Assembly (NCBI GenBank): GCA_001695595.3
Contig: MBPM02000009.1
Coordinates: 310,001 to 374,000, forward strand
DNA length: 64,000 nt
Direction: 5' to 3'
Source: Plasmopara viticola
Lineage: Eukaryota; Oomycota; Peronosporomycetes; Peronosporales; Peronosporaceae
How positions within the stretch are numbered: the first letter of the stretch is position 1; every line of letters begins with the position of its first letter. Of this stretch, positions 11,998 through 23,940 are shown piece after piece. The position numbers were made by a program, and so were the translations under genes. The notes below the pieces were generated by a model, which saw only the letters and a list, made by a program, of their open reading frames with translations, had not been told where the DNA came from and did not search any database.

Positions 11998-14900
11998 ATG
12001 GTCGCGTCTACGCCAAGCCGGATTAACAAGTTCGACAGTATCAACTTCCACAACTGGAAATTCAAGATGCAGGTGGTGTTGAAGGAGAAAGATCTGTGGG
12101 ACGTGGCAAGTGGCGAGATTAAGTTGGAGCAATGCGTCACTTCGCTGGACCAAGGAACCTATAGGAGGAAGTCACGCAAGGTGCTTGCGATCATCTGTCT
12201 CGCGATGAAAGATTCGCAGCTGCCACTAGTTCGTTCTGCGACTGGCGCGCATGATGCATGGTCAAGGCTCGAAGGACATTTCGAGAAGAGGGGCCTCGCC
12301 AATCGACTCTTCCTTCGTCGACGCTTCCTGACAGCAACAATGAATGAAATTAATGATGTGCTTTAGCACATTATCAAGTTAAAGACACTAGCGGAGCAGC
12401 TTGATGCGATCGGGGCTCCGGTTAGCGAGGACGACATGGTTATCACGCTTCTGAGTAGCTTGATTGAATCGTACCAATTTCTCATCAAGGCACTAGAGTC
12501 ACGTGCTAATTTATTGACGTGGAAGCTCGTAACGTCTCGGGTACTACATGAAGACATGAAGCGCAAGGAACAGGGAGGCGGCATCGATGGAGCCGCGCAC
12601 AACCAAGGGCAAGCGTTCATGGCTAATGATGACAACAAGGACAAAGGACGTCTTGTGCAGGCAAAGACAAGTGGGTCTTGCCATTACTGTGGGGAACAAG
12701 GTCATTGGATTGCCAAGTGTCCCGCGCGAATTCATGATAATGCGGAGTGGCAAAGACCACAGCGTGCAAATGTCGCACAAGTTGAAGATGTTTCTAGCGA
12801 CTTTCTATTTTCGGTGGGTGGTGACACAAATGCTGCCAAGTCAAGCAGTGTTTGGCTCGTAGACTCGGGTGCAACTCAGTATATGACGTACTCGAAAGAG
12901 TATATGATCTACTACAAGGTCATGTCTCCGGTGGACGTACACCTTGCTGATGACGGTATTGTTCAAGCGGTTCGAACGGGTGACATAGTTATGTCAATGT
13001 AAACACCACGTGGAATCAAGAAAGGTGTACTTACAAGTGTGTGGCACGTTCCGAAACTACTGCGAAATTTGCTTTCAGTTGGCCGTTTTACGAAGGATGT
13101 CGGACCAGTTACCCTTGAGCGAGATGGTTGCTTTGCAAATGCAAAAGGTTTGCGATGGCAGCTTGGTGCTCGCGAAGGAAAGGGTTTGTATAAGCTCTGC
13201 ATGACACCAATTCCAGCTGAGACGGCAAATGTGACAACTTCGATGGGATGCCATGGGGACACCACTTCGTACCTCTGGCACCTTCGACTTGGTCACATCG
13301 GATCTAGTGGATCGAATGTCATTGTTAAGAAAAACTATGGATCCGGTATTGACATTGCGTCTGATTAAGTAGTTGGAGGCGTGTGACGGATGTTCGCTTG
13401 GCAAACAAACGCGTACATGTTACATCAAGTCATCACCTAACCGTGCGAAACAAGTGCTGGAGGTCATCCACAGTGATGGTTGTGGCCCTATGCAGACGCC
13501 AACTTTTAGTAAGAAGCGATATTTCGTCACATTTATTGACGACAAGTCACACTTTTGCATGGTTTTCTTGCTGCGCAACAAATTCGAAGTTGCTACCAAG
13601 TTTGCTGAATATGTCGCGCTTGCTGAAACGCAGACCGGATATCGAGTAAAGTCGCTTCGCAGTGACAATGATGGAGAATATACATCGCACAGAATGGCCA
13701 AGTTTTGCAGTGACCGGGGATTCGCTCAAAAGTTCACCCCGCCGTACACACCACAGCTGAATGGAGTGGCTGAGCGCATGAACCGAACGTTGGTTGAGTG
13801 CGCGAGGTGCATTATGGAACACGCTGGATTACCAAAAGTTTACTGGGGCGAAGCAGTTATGATCGCTGCATTCCTACGAAATCGTTGTCCTACACGCGCT
13901 ATTTTTCACGACAAGTCATCTCACCAAATTTGGACCGGTAAAAAGCCATTGCTGGCAAACCTGAACGTGTTTGGTTGCCATGCATTTGTCACGGTACCCA
14001 AAGAAAACGCACGAAACTTGATGCAAGGTCGGTACGCTGCCGCTTTATCGGTCATTCCGAGCACGAAAAAGCGTATCGTTTTGAAGAATTACAAACTCGT
14101 CGTGTGCTAGTCAGTCGCGATGCCAAGTTTATGGAAATGGTCTTTGATACTGGGAAGCGTGATCACTGCATTGAAGAGGTTGTAATCGAAGATGTCGAAG
14201 AAACTGGTGGAGAATCACAAGAAGAAGAGGCAACTTCTTCCGATGTTGACATTGAGGTGGGCAGGAAACGTCACCAACGAAATGAATTGCTCGAGAAACC
14301 AACAGAAATTCCAAGAATTGAGCGGCATACAACCTTCAGCAAAGGTCGTGGACTTGAAGAGATGTCCGCAGCAGCACAAGACTGCTTCAATGTTGTGGCG
14401 GCTTACGTCATGGATTCAGTGGGAGAAATGCCGACTTCATTCAGGTCGGCTATGGAATCTAGTGACGCGGTAAAGTTGAAGGAAGCCCGTGACTCGGAGG
14501 TTAAGTCCCTGCATAAAAATCAAAGTTGGGAGATTGTGCCATTGCCAAAAGGACGCAAGGCGATTGGATGCAGATGGGTTTTTCGTGTGAAAGAGAATCA
14601 AGACGGGGAAGTTGAAAGGTTCAAGGCTCGTCTTGTTGCTAAAGGCTTCTCACAGAAGTACGGCATTGACTATGATGAAATGTTTGCACCGGTGGCGAAG
14701 TTTACATCGATTCGGATCCTGCTTAGTCTTGCTGCCAAATACAGCCTTACACTGCATCAAATGGACGTCAAGACAGCGTTCCTTAACAGACTGTTGGATG
14801 TAGGCGTATACATGGAGCAACCGGACGGCTTTGGGAATCAAGAGAACCCAGATTTTGTTTGCAAGCTCAAGCGGTCACTATACGGCCTGAAACAGTCACC

Positions 14901-15582
14901 TCGCATGTGGAACAAGACCATCGACGAGTTCATGCTTAAGCTTGGGTTCAAGAAGTGTGAGTCAGACCACTGCATTTACTTGATGCGAAACGACCAAGCC
15001 ATGATCTTTGTGGCTCTTTACGTTGATGATTTAGTGCTCGCAAGCAGCAGTGCCAAGATTCTTCAAGATACCAAGCAAGCATAAAGTGGTCGATTCGAGA
15101 TGACTGATATGGGCCAGCTCAAGTATTTCCTCGGAATTGAAATTGAGCAAGATAAGACAAGTGGAGCTATTTCGCTGCGACAGAATAAGTTTGCAAGTGA
15201 CATTTCGCACAATATTAAGATGGATGCCAGTAATACGGTCAAGACACCTCAAGATCCGAGCCTCAAACTGACAAAGAATTTGTGTGAAGACGGTTGTAAG
15301 CACGACGTGACCATGGCTGGAGTCCCCTATCGAAATGCAGTAGGGTGCATCATGTATCTCATGGTATGTACTCGACCAGACCTCGCGGCAGCAGTGGGAG
15401 CACTCAGCCAATTTGCGGCAGGTCCATGTCCTACTCATTGGCAAGCGCTCAAGCGGGTCGTCAGGTACATTCAACGGACAAGAGCACATGGTGTTGAATA
15501 TCAACCGGGCTGCGATGACGGACTTCGAGATCTCACGGATGCAGATTGGGCTGGAGATATTGCTGTTAGAAAGTTAACGTAA
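11998..15582 (+). pseudogene. copia element 1 gag-pol polyprotein, decayed
   Basis: The start is placed at the ATG at 11998, which has a strong context (gccaccATGG). Gag runs to a TAG at 12364 and resumes in the same frame; a CCHC zinc knuckle (CHYCGEQGHWIAKC) lies near 12690 and the aspartic protease motif VDSGAT near 12860. TAA at 13000 interrupts, then the pre-integrase motif LWHLRLGHIG (about 13275). Integrase continues in frame 2 (13373 to about 14015; SDNDGEY and PYTPQLNGVAERMNRT), so there are frameshifts near 13368 and 14015. Reverse transcriptase (RWVFRVKENQDGE to ALYVDDLVLA) is in the first frame, broken by TAA at 15082 but continuing to 15582. The catalytic YVDD is intact. The protein ends in RNase H at a breakpoint, so the element cannot transpose on its own. 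Confidence 0.85.
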
Positions 15583-16214
15583 CTAGCATTTACTCTAATC
15601 AATTAAACAAGTTGTTCTTGAAAGCGGATTTACGAGACCAATGATAGCTTCGCCGGGTATCGAATTGATTGCAAAACTTTGCTTGCCTAGTGCTTCTTTG
15701 GGAAGTTGTGCGTAAATTCTGCAACAGAGTTTGGACTAACGACCAAATGTGTAACTTCGAAGTCATTTATGATTACTTGAGCTGAAACTTCTTCACCCCG
15801 CCGTTGCAAGCGTATCAAAAGAACGACACGCTTGAGTACTAACCGATAGTTGCCACAAGTCGCGCCGTGTCTTTCCAAGGATATTCTTATAAAAGTTTTT
15901 TTTTGGAGAAACTCAACTGGCTCAGCATCGCTTACGCTCACGCTCACCGCAAGTAAGCTCGTGCTCCTCCAAAGTGGATGATCGTGGCCATGGACAACAG
16001 CTGATATCTTCCGGGCAAAAGTACAATGAAGTTGCGTCATCGATATGACAGCCAAGTCATCGAGCCTTATATTTTCGCGCAGGAGAAGATGCGCGGTGAC
16101 AAAGGGCGGTATGCATATATTGGTATTACAAGGGTTATCGTGATCAATTAAGCGCTTGGAATGACCTTGTGATTCAATTGGCCAGTCGCTCGACGGGTAC
16201 TTGGTTCGATATAG

Positions 16215-16447
16215 ATCGGAGGAAGGTCACTAAATTTGACGAGCAATCACATCCAAAAAGTGAGTGGCAACCAGCAAATAAAATAGGTGCGTGATAGTTA
16301 TAGGGGCTGGACAACCCACCGACGGAAAAGCTCTATAGCGCTATGGAAAGCACGGAGCCTGTTCCCAAAAATGGATTGGAAATCTACCAGCGTGCCACGC
16401 TAGACACAGCTTAACTCTAGCGTGTGGACTACGGTCTCACAGTTCTC
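16215..16447. repeat. Diverged direct repeat, unit 1
   Basis: It aligns by eye with 16520-16745. Shared blocks in order: a GACGAGC stretch followed by a run of CCAAAAA, GGGGCTGGACAACCCACCGAC, ACGGAGCCTGTTCCCAA, TACCAGC and CTAGACACAGC followed by CTCTAGCGTG. The two units are about 310 bp apart start to start. It may be a tandem duplication in an old transposon; no coding signal. Confidence 0.55.
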
Positions 16448-16519
16448 ATTCCACGCTTTGGCTCGGGTGGTAGGCCGCTTGTCTAGGACAAAAGTACTCC
16501 TGACTCGAAACACATAAAA

Positions 16520-16745
16520 TGGAAGCAGCCTGAGATAGATCACTATAGTGGACGAGCTATTACACCCAAAAAATTGACTGCCGTACCCACAATGGGTATG
16601 GGATATTACTTGGGCTGGACGCCCCACTGACCTAAACTGCAATGAAGAGTACGGAGCCTGGTCCCAATCTAAGCTGGACAGATACCAGCATCTTATGCTA
16701 GAGACAGCATGGCTCTAGTGTGTTGGTTCCAGTAGCTTTAATCCC
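16520..16745. repeat. Diverged direct repeat, unit 2
   Basis: Second unit of the repeat at 16215-16447, with matching blocks GGGCTGGACGCCCCACTGAC, ACGGAGCCTGGTCCCAA, TACCAGC and CTAGAGACAGC followed by CTCTAGTGTG. Same orientation. Confidence 0.55.
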
Positions 16746-17499
16746 AATCGAACGCCCAGCAAATTTTCGCAAGTCACAGTTTTGGTGTATCAAAGGCAAA
16801 GGTAGAGCACGGCGATGTAAGCGTCCTGGCTCGTCCGGACGATGTGAAATAAGACGCACCGAATTTTTGCGTGTTGTGCAATTATAAGCCAAACACCTGA
16901 CCAATGCCCGGCAACGTCGGCCGGATTGCTTTTGTCGAAAAGCGAGGTGCTGATCAGACCTTGCTAGCTGGAGCCACACATCATCGGTGCTCCAAAAGTG
17001 TCTTGCGGGTTTGCGTAACGAGATTCTCAAAGTACGCGCCGCCAAAACATCTTATGCAAAACCTCCGTCTTGCAGTGGCTCTTTAACAGCTTTTTGACTG
17101 TTTTGAATTAGCATCACATTACCTTTTGAGATAGTGTAAAAGTCAAATTTCTTAATCAGCCGATAGTTCGGCAAAATTCTTACCGACAATTGATTCGACC
17201 CCTCCAAGGTTTTTACATAGCTGGTCTCACACTTGTGTATGCAAGACCACCCCTATGTCTCGAATCCCTAGAAAAAATATCACTAGACCCGAGTAATCAT
17301 TTTTCAGCATCATGCAGTATCGCACTTTGACTGTTCACTGTAAAGAGCAACAAGTCGGACAAGAACTGGATCTACCCAATAATAAATCCGATATGTTGTT
17401 CGCTCATAGCGATATCGCTGCGATCGTCATTGAAGGTTGATTAATATGGGTCAACCCAAAATTTTGGGTTGTGCGAGAGGTTCGTCGAAAAGCACATCA

Positions 17500-18995
17500 A
17501 GCTTGCCCTATAAATTTAGTGCGAATGCTATGTTCTGCAAATATTGAAGATTTGTTTGAACAATTGAAACGGTAGTAGGAGTTCTGCGTGCTTTGATTAA
17601 GTCCTTCTGTCTATACAGTTTAATCTGTTTGCGTATATGACCTTGTCGAGTCAGAATATGCCACTGTTGACTTAAGCAGGAGCCGTGTAGTAGCTTAATG
17701 TAGACATACCCCTTTAGGTCGCTGTTGAGAATCACGGTGTTGGCATGTAGTTGCTCCGTCGAACAAAAAGGTTTCGAAGAATTCCGCACCACATATTTGT
17801 TAGAAAATCCTTTGCTACAAGTCGAACTTTGTATCTAAAATTTTGATCAAGCTCATTTCTGTTTCTGGCAAGGAGCCAATTGGTCGTATTTTTTAAATGC
17901 CTGGCACCAAGAGCATAACCTATCAAGCTCGTGTGCCTTCAACTTTTTACCTTCAAAGCTTCGAGCCACATCTGAGCGTCATGACTGGCCATAGCATGCT
18001 GATATTTTGTCGAGGTATCACCAGCATCCCCAACAATGCAAGTACAGCTTCTGCGTAAAAGCTTTCCTCATCTTTGCGCGATTTCTTAGATAGTAGTGGC
18101 CAAAAATGATCATCGTTGTCAGGATCATCGTTAGCATTTAAGAAGGAATTATCAAATGTCTCAATACTAGCTGACTTTAATCTCATCGATCTGGTGCTTA
18201 TGTTGCTGTTGTCCGAGAGCAATATCGTAGTCCGCTCTCGGTCTTCTCGGTTTATTAAACGATGATGCACCATGTTGCTATCCATTGCTGGTTCTTTTGG
18301 TCTTCGAAGTGCAAAGAGCTCCTGACCTGTCCTTCGTGTAGCTTACTTGACATCGCACATAGGGACATTGACGCTAGGCTCTTTAAACAATCTCATCGGC
18401 TTATTGAAAAAGGCTAGAGGGCAGCGTTTTTGTAGATTCAGGTCTTGTCATCCGCGATAATCTTGTCGTCGCTAATTGTATGGTTCGCCTTTAATGTGGG
18501 AGTCTTCGTAAGTTGTTGACTTTTATTCATCGAGCTTGGTCAAACCACCCACTTAAACGTTTTTGACACCAAGTCGAATCACCTCTGGTTTTTGGTCATG
18601 TCAGCATTTCCCTAAAAAAAAACACTTAAGTACTTTGCTTCCAGCTTTATCCGCTTGGCAAATTCCACGTGTGCACCGAATGGACGTAAATGATCAAGGT
18701 GCGGCTTAGCCTTGTAGCATAATCCTTACGGCGTTGTGTCGAACCGAGCAATATTGATGGTCCTGTTGATCACATGGACTGCTGTGTTATGCCAGCTTCT
18801 GCCTACCACATCGCTGATACTACTTTGTCGTGCAACATGTCCTCGCTTTTTTTATAACAGACTCTTTCATCTTCTCTGCAACCCCATTCTGCGGTGAATT
18901 ATAAAAAATAGACCTCTGATGTACGATTACACTGAGCTCGCACGGGTCGTCCAGCGCATTATTCGCAAATTTAAGCCATTGTCCTGGCGTAGAAC
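17500..18995 (-). pseudogene. Older copia relic, 3' part (late integrase to RT)
   Basis: Minus-strand translation gives copia pieces in the expected order. Next to 18995 is the integrase core (LRQDNG, then SPQNGVAEKMKESV near 18890), then a linker including the frame 17953-18285, then reverse transcriptase fragments at about 17540-17930 (NWLLARNRNELDQ, RYKVRLVAKDF, ILNSDLKGYVYIKLL, KQIKLYRQKDLIKARRT). Many stops and frameshifts; the YVDD region and RNase H are not visible. It continues at 23034-23940, interrupted by copia element 2. Confidence 0.75.
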
Positions 18996-19141
18996 TGTTA
19001 AGTAGAAAGTAAAAACCGAAGTGAATATATTTATCTAGACCAATGAACGGCTACCATATGTAATTACTAACTGTGACGTATTTGTAAATACTGTGACGCC
19101 ATCCGCCTGTTCAACATGCATTCAGCTGTGTAATTTCAACA
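18996..19141 (-). repeat. 3' LTR of copia element 2 (146 bp)
   Basis: Matches 22888-23033 over its full length with scattered substitutions. On the minus strand it begins TGTTGAAATTACAC and ends TACTTAACA, with the polypurine tract just upstream. Confidence 0.88.
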
Positions 19142-19315
19142 CTCCCACTCACCGCCAATGCTGTGTGTCCTTTGTTGCTGACTTGGTCTTGATTTCTGAG
19201 ACTTCACACAAATACTTCAGCTTCTTGGCTCCAACTGCCTTCGTCAGCATCTTGGTTCCAACTGCCTTCGTCAGCATATCTGCAAGCTGACTCTTCGTGT
19301 TTAAATATACGATCT

Positions 19316-22300
19316 TCAACAATTTTCTTGCACGTTCTCACGAATAAAGTGGCGCTTGATGTCCACATGCTTCGTCTTAGCGTGGTGTCCGTCATTATTG
19401 GCCAGCGTAATAGCACCTTGGTTGTCTTCCCAAACCTGTGTGCCTTCAACTTGCTTGTGACCCATGTCCTTTAGCATTACCCACGTCCGAATAACTTCTT
19501 GTGTGCATAAACTGAGAGCCATATACTCAGCTTCTGCTGAGCTCAGCGCAACTGTCCGCTGGTACTTCGACTTAAATACCACTGATGCGCTTGCAATCAT
19601 GACCAAAATTCCCGAGACCGAGCGTCTGTCATCCGTGTTGCTGCCCCAATCTGCATCCGAGTATGCTTTGACCGCAACGCTTCCACTTCCTCGGTAGACG
19701 ATACCGACTTGACGCGTGGTCTTCAGATACCGTACTATTCGAATTGCTGCGCTCCAATGTTGTAGTCCTGGGTTCTCTAGAAAACGTGATAGCTGTGTCA
19801 CCACGTAAGCAATATCAGGCCGAGTGCATGTCTTTATGTACAGCAAGCATCCAATCAAAGAGCGATAAGGCTTTGATCGCATTGTCGACCGTCTCTCTTC
19901 CGTTGTGGGTGACTGCTTTGACGACAGCTTCAATACTGATACGCAAGGATTTTCAACACTCTAGGCATCTTGTTGACCGAATTGCTTGACCACGTCATCG
20001 ACGTAGCGAGTCTGTTTGATCATCAATATTCCAATTGGCCTGTCGTGATCAATTTCCATACCCAAAATACATTCCGCCTGACCAAGCTCCTTCATCTTGA
20101 AAGCGTTCTTGAGTACTCCCTTTACTTGATTTAATTCTTTGCTGCTTCTTGCTGCGATAATCATGTCATCCACATATAGTCCAACGTAAGCAAAACCTTT
20201 TTTAGTGCTCTTGACATAAACATATTGATCTGCTCCGCAACTCTTAAAGCCAATCCTGACGAAGACACGATTAATTGTCTTGTTCCAGGCACTCGCTGCT
20301 TGCTTCAGTCCGTAAAAAGCCTTGTTTAGTTGACATATGTATCCTTGAGTATTGTCGACACCAAGCGGAACTTCCAAGAAGACGTTGTCCGTCAAAACGC
20401 TATTGAGAAAAGCCGTGTCGGTGGGCCCTCACTGCCTTCTGTTGACTCTCCACCATCGGAGCCGTTTCTTAGCTTTAGCACTGGCTCATGACTTATTCGT
20501 GTTCGCTCCACTTCAGGCCGAAACACCAAACGATCTTCTTGTTGCACTTGGAGAGGTTGATGATACTCCGTTAGCTCAAGCCCGTTTCGTACAGGGCTCT
20601 TTTCGTACAGGGCTCTCAGAAGGCATTATCCGCTGTACAACGGCGCTTGGCGTACGATCTCCATCATCCATATCGACATCCTCGACTGTCTCTTCGACTA
20701 CTCCCATGGGACCGTCCGGAACTGACTGTCGATCCACTTAATGCTGAACATTGACTTCATCACTATCCTTAACTACTTGAGCAATTGTTTCCGGCTTTAG
20801 CTCTTGCGTGTCGAAGATGCCGCCCACCTCACGCTCATCCAACTTTACAGAGCGAGTCACTTTGATCTTGGCATTCTATAAGTCAAACACGCGATACCCC
20901 TTGATGTTCTCTGCATAGCCAAGAAACATACACTTAAAGCTCTTGAGTTCCAGTTTGGTCCGTTTCACATCGTCAATATGAGCGTAGCCTTGCGAACCTA
21001 ATAAGCGCAGGTGATTCATTCGAGGCTTCATGCTGAAAACTAGCTCATATGGCGTGATGTGAGGATGGACCGTATTACTGAAGCGATTATTTATATAAAC
21101 CGCTGTATGTACCGCTTCCGCCCACCATTCCGTCGAAACGCTCTTGTAGTGTAACATGCGGCGGGCTTCTCCATAATTCTCCTGTTCATACATAACGCAA
21201 CTCCGTTCTTCTGCAAGCTGTATGGGACGGAGCGTTGGTGTACAATGCCGTTCCCTTGACATACTCCAGCCATTTTATTGTTTACGAACTCGGTTTTGTT
21301 GTCGGATTGCAAACATCTTTGTCGTGCACCCCACTCGTTTTCGTATACCGTCAGAAACCTCTTGAACTTGCCAGCCACTTCACTCTAGCTCTTGATCAGA
21401 AAAAGTGCAACATATCGTGAAAAATCATCCCAAAACGTGAGATTGTATTTGGCATCACCCTTCGAGAAAGTTCTCATTGGCCCCAAGACATCTGTGTGAA
21501 CACGCTCTAACAAACGTGTCATCTTTGTCATTGAACGAGACAAAAACACCGTGACCATCTGCTTGTCCTTTAAACACCCGGCACACAATATTTCCACACC
21601 TTGCTTAATACTTGAAATATCATTTGTTTATTGCTATGTACTGATCAGCGCAATTTTGTTGGGGTACCCCATGCGTGCTTGCCAAAGCTCCCACTGGTTG
21701 TCAGCTCCGGAATATTCAACGAGACATGCTTCTTCTTGCTCACAGTCAAAAATACACGACTTTGCAACTTTTGTGCCCGACGCAATTGTTTGCTTCTTGT
21801 TCCAAATGGCACATGACGAACGCGAAAATTCCACACCCATGCCACGCTCTGCCAGCTTGCCAACTGACAGCAGCCTTCTGTCGAGTCCGAAATTGTGCAG
21901 AACTTCAACCATGCGAATGCCCATTCCGTTCAAACCAGTCAATTTCATCGTGCCGGCTCCTTTGACAAGCAACTTCTTCCCGTCTGCAATCGTAACATAG
22001 ATGCTAGCTTCCAGGCCTTTGCAATCAAACAAGTCCTTCCTGTGTGAGGTCATGCAGGAAGTTGCTCCACTGTCAATCAGCCATCCTGATGACAACCCTC
22101 CATCAACAGCAAAACACCGTGTCATCGCCCGAGCAGTTCCTCTTCATGTGTCCAAACTGGTCACAGCTAAAGCCTTTGCCCTTTAATCCGCCGTTTTTGG
22201 GTGGAGGAGCACCCTTACGTCCATTAGCCCGTCCACCTTTGAATCTTCTAGCATTTTCATTTTCGTGAAATGCTTTCTCTGTAGCTTCCTACCTCTGCAG

Positions 22301-22887
22301 CTTCTCTGACTCATTGAGCAACTTCTCCTTGACTTCAATCATTGAAATGTCCCTTACATTTTCCACAATCGACAAAATCAAGTCGTACTCCGAAGGTAGA
22401 CTGCTGAAAAGTACCACCAACTGGCGTGACTCATCAATTTGCTCTACCGTAGTCTGTAGTCCCACTACTAGCTCGTCAAAAGAGTCCAGATGCTCTGCCA
22501 TGCTTATTCTACTTTCCATATTGAACTCATGTAGTCGACGAGTCATCACAACACGATTGTGAAGAGTCGAGCGATTGTAGAAATCGCGGAGGGTTCCCCA
22601 CGCCTCCATAGCATGCGTAAACGACCGAATCTTGGTCTGGTGCTGGATCCCAACGCCTTGAGCAATGATGCCTAGCGCCTTGGCATCGTTGACAAGCCAC
22701 GCCTCCGTGACGTCCTTCTCTTCCTTGACGGCCATGATGTGTCCAGGAAGACCCTTCCGCGCCAGGGTCATCCTCACGTTGAACTCCCAGTGGTAATAGT
22801 TACCACTTCCTACAGGGACTTCGGTGCGCTTGTTCGTATTGGGCGGGAACGTTGCTTGAGAAGTAAGGCTTGTTGCGGCTTGTAATC
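19316..22887 (-). pseudogene. copia element 2 gag-pol polyprotein, decayed
   Basis: Reading right to left: gag (22887-22289; YYHWEFNVRMTLARKG, VMTRRLHEFNM), with no obvious start ATG after the LTR; a zinc-knuckle relic (CDQFGHMKRNC) near 22170; protease (WLIDSGATSCMT, 22125-21634) after a frameshift; integrase (HTDVLGPMRTFSKGDAKY, 21597-21385; then WWAEAVHTAVYINNR, to 20876) over two frames; reverse transcriptase (20395-19961; NKAFYGLKQAASAWNK, GLYVDDMIIA); RNase H (19933-19316; YSDADWGSNTDDRRSVSG, RTVALSSAEAEYMAL). The first third of reverse transcriptase (the usual KWVF to QMDVK part) is missing: linker sequence runs into DTAFLNSVLTDNVF. This internal deletion plus stops makes it non-autonomous. 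Confidence 0.85.
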
Positions 22888-23033
22888 TGTTAAGTAGAAA
22901 GTAAAAACCGAAGTAAACATAACTATCTAGACCAATGAACGGCAATCATATGTAATTACTAACTGTGACGTACTTGTAAATACTGTTACGCTATCCGCCT
23001 GTTCAACATGCATTTAGCGGTGTAATTTTAACA
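22888..23033 (-). repeat. 5' LTR of copia element 2 (146 bp)
   Basis: Partner of 18996-19141. Internal sequence after it begins GATTACAAGCCGC; the complement contains CTTGTAA, which looks like an anticodon loop (TGT, Thr), so this element too may use a half-tRNA primer. That last point is a guess. Confidence 0.88.
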
Positions 23034-23940
23034 GGAACTTTGATTTGGCATTCTCGATGATTCCATAAAGCGCCTTGTTTACCTTCAAAATCGTCGATAT
23101 TTGTTTTTTATTCAAAAGGTAAGCGACATCATCCTTTGGATAGTCGTTTCCAAAAATGAACTTGTACTTTGCTCCACCCTTCGGTCGTGTCTTCATTGAA
23201 CCCATCATGTCGGTGTACGTAAGCGTCAATACTCGAGACGTTTTCGGCACCGAACGATAATAAAACTGATCCACCGTTTGCTCTATCTCATGCAGCCAGC
23301 ATATATTGTCTTAAATTGCTGTTATGTCGACGGCATACTCGTCTTTGAACGTTGCGCGTTGCGCTCTTACCAGCGCATCAAAACCTGGATGACTCATCTG
23401 AGCACAACCCTCATCGTGGAGATTTGAGTAAATACTCCGTCGCAAATGAGAGTATCGTAGTTGCGATCGCTGGTAAAAAAAAACTTTGTGTCGTTGGGGA
23501 AGGATCAATTCGCCAATGGTGAAAGGCCTTTACATTTTAGGACTAGAGAGGAACACTCTGAGCAATCAGACCAAGGGCTTGTATTTCATAGTGTACTCAC
23601 GTCTCGCTCATACCTGTTTCCAGCTTAATCGTTTGCACCTATGCCAGTAGCCTCTTCCTTTTCAGCGCCATATGCATGGCAAACTCCCAGTGAAAGTATT
23701 TGTCGCTTCTTTATATGACTTCAGCTCGCTTAGCAGGCACGGCGAAAGAGTTAGGTTTGGACTCTTCTGCGGTTGTCAGCCTATTGAACTAATGTTTGAA
23801 GCAGAAGGTAAAATATGAAGTAAATATATATAGGTCTACTATTTGCTACCCTTTTCTACCTTCAAGTCTTCTCTTCCGCATCATTCTAAGCGTTTCTGAG
23901 TGTCGGCACCTTACCACTATCAGCCGCAATCATACTCGCA
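23034..23940 (-). pseudogene. Older copia relic, 5' part (LTR-like, gag, early integrase)
   Basis: Continuation of the relic at 17500-18995. Minus-strand translation shows integrase start (LTLTYTDMMGSMKTRPKGGA, 23274-23034), pre-integrase (MSHPGFDALVRAQ, 23508-23311) and gag (KYFHWEFAMHMALKRKRLL, then QALGLIAQSV, about 23750-23560). At 23793 a sequence starts TGTTTGAAGCAGAAGG and resembles the LTR of copia element 2, so this is probably the relic's 5' LTR; its outer end near 23940 is a guess. Integrase stops exactly at 23034 and resumes across element 2. Confidence 0.72.

Larger units (their letters stand above)
11799..15582 (+). mobile_element. Ty1/copia retrotransposon 1, 5' part (LTR to early RNase H)
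   Basis: It starts with an LTR (TGTTGGAGAATCG...), followed by a primer-binding site, gag, protease, integrase, reverse transcriptase and the first residues of RNase H, in copia order. It stops inside RNase H at about 15562-15582 (ADWAGDIAVRKLT then stop) and has no 3' LTR here. The missing remainder of the same family, with the matching breakpoint, is at 39663-40257 on the minus strand. The 5 bp before the LTR are TATAC (11794-11798), the same 5 bp that flank the outer end of the LTR at 39663. The element is dead: three in-frame stops and two frameshifts. Confidence 0.88.
15583..17499. other. Non-coding stretch between copia relics
   Basis: No convincing gene. The only clear structure is a diverged direct repeat (16215-16447 and 16520-16745), annotated separately. 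The left edge is the breakpoint of copia element 1, so this sequence may originally have lain elsewhere. Confidence 0.5.
18996..23033 (-). mobile_element. Ty1/copia retrotransposon 2, nested, 4.0 kb with both LTRs
   Basis: Full-length footprint of 4038 bp bounded by two 146-bp LTRs that are about 90% alike by eye. Each LTR starts TGTT and ends TTAACA on the minus strand. A polypurine tract (GGTGAGTGGGAG) abuts the 3' LTR at about 19142. The flanking 5 bp are AGAAC (18991-18995) and GGAAC (23034-23038), a target duplication with one mismatch. It sits inside the integrase of an older copia element on the same strand, whose reading resumes on both sides. Its coding part is broken and lacks the N-terminal part of reverse transcriptase. 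Confidence 0.9.

Noticed and set aside
12363..12644. Minus-strand frames overlapping copia gag, and similar antisense frames over all antiporters
   Set aside because: They are shadows of the coding strand; the plus frames carry the domains.
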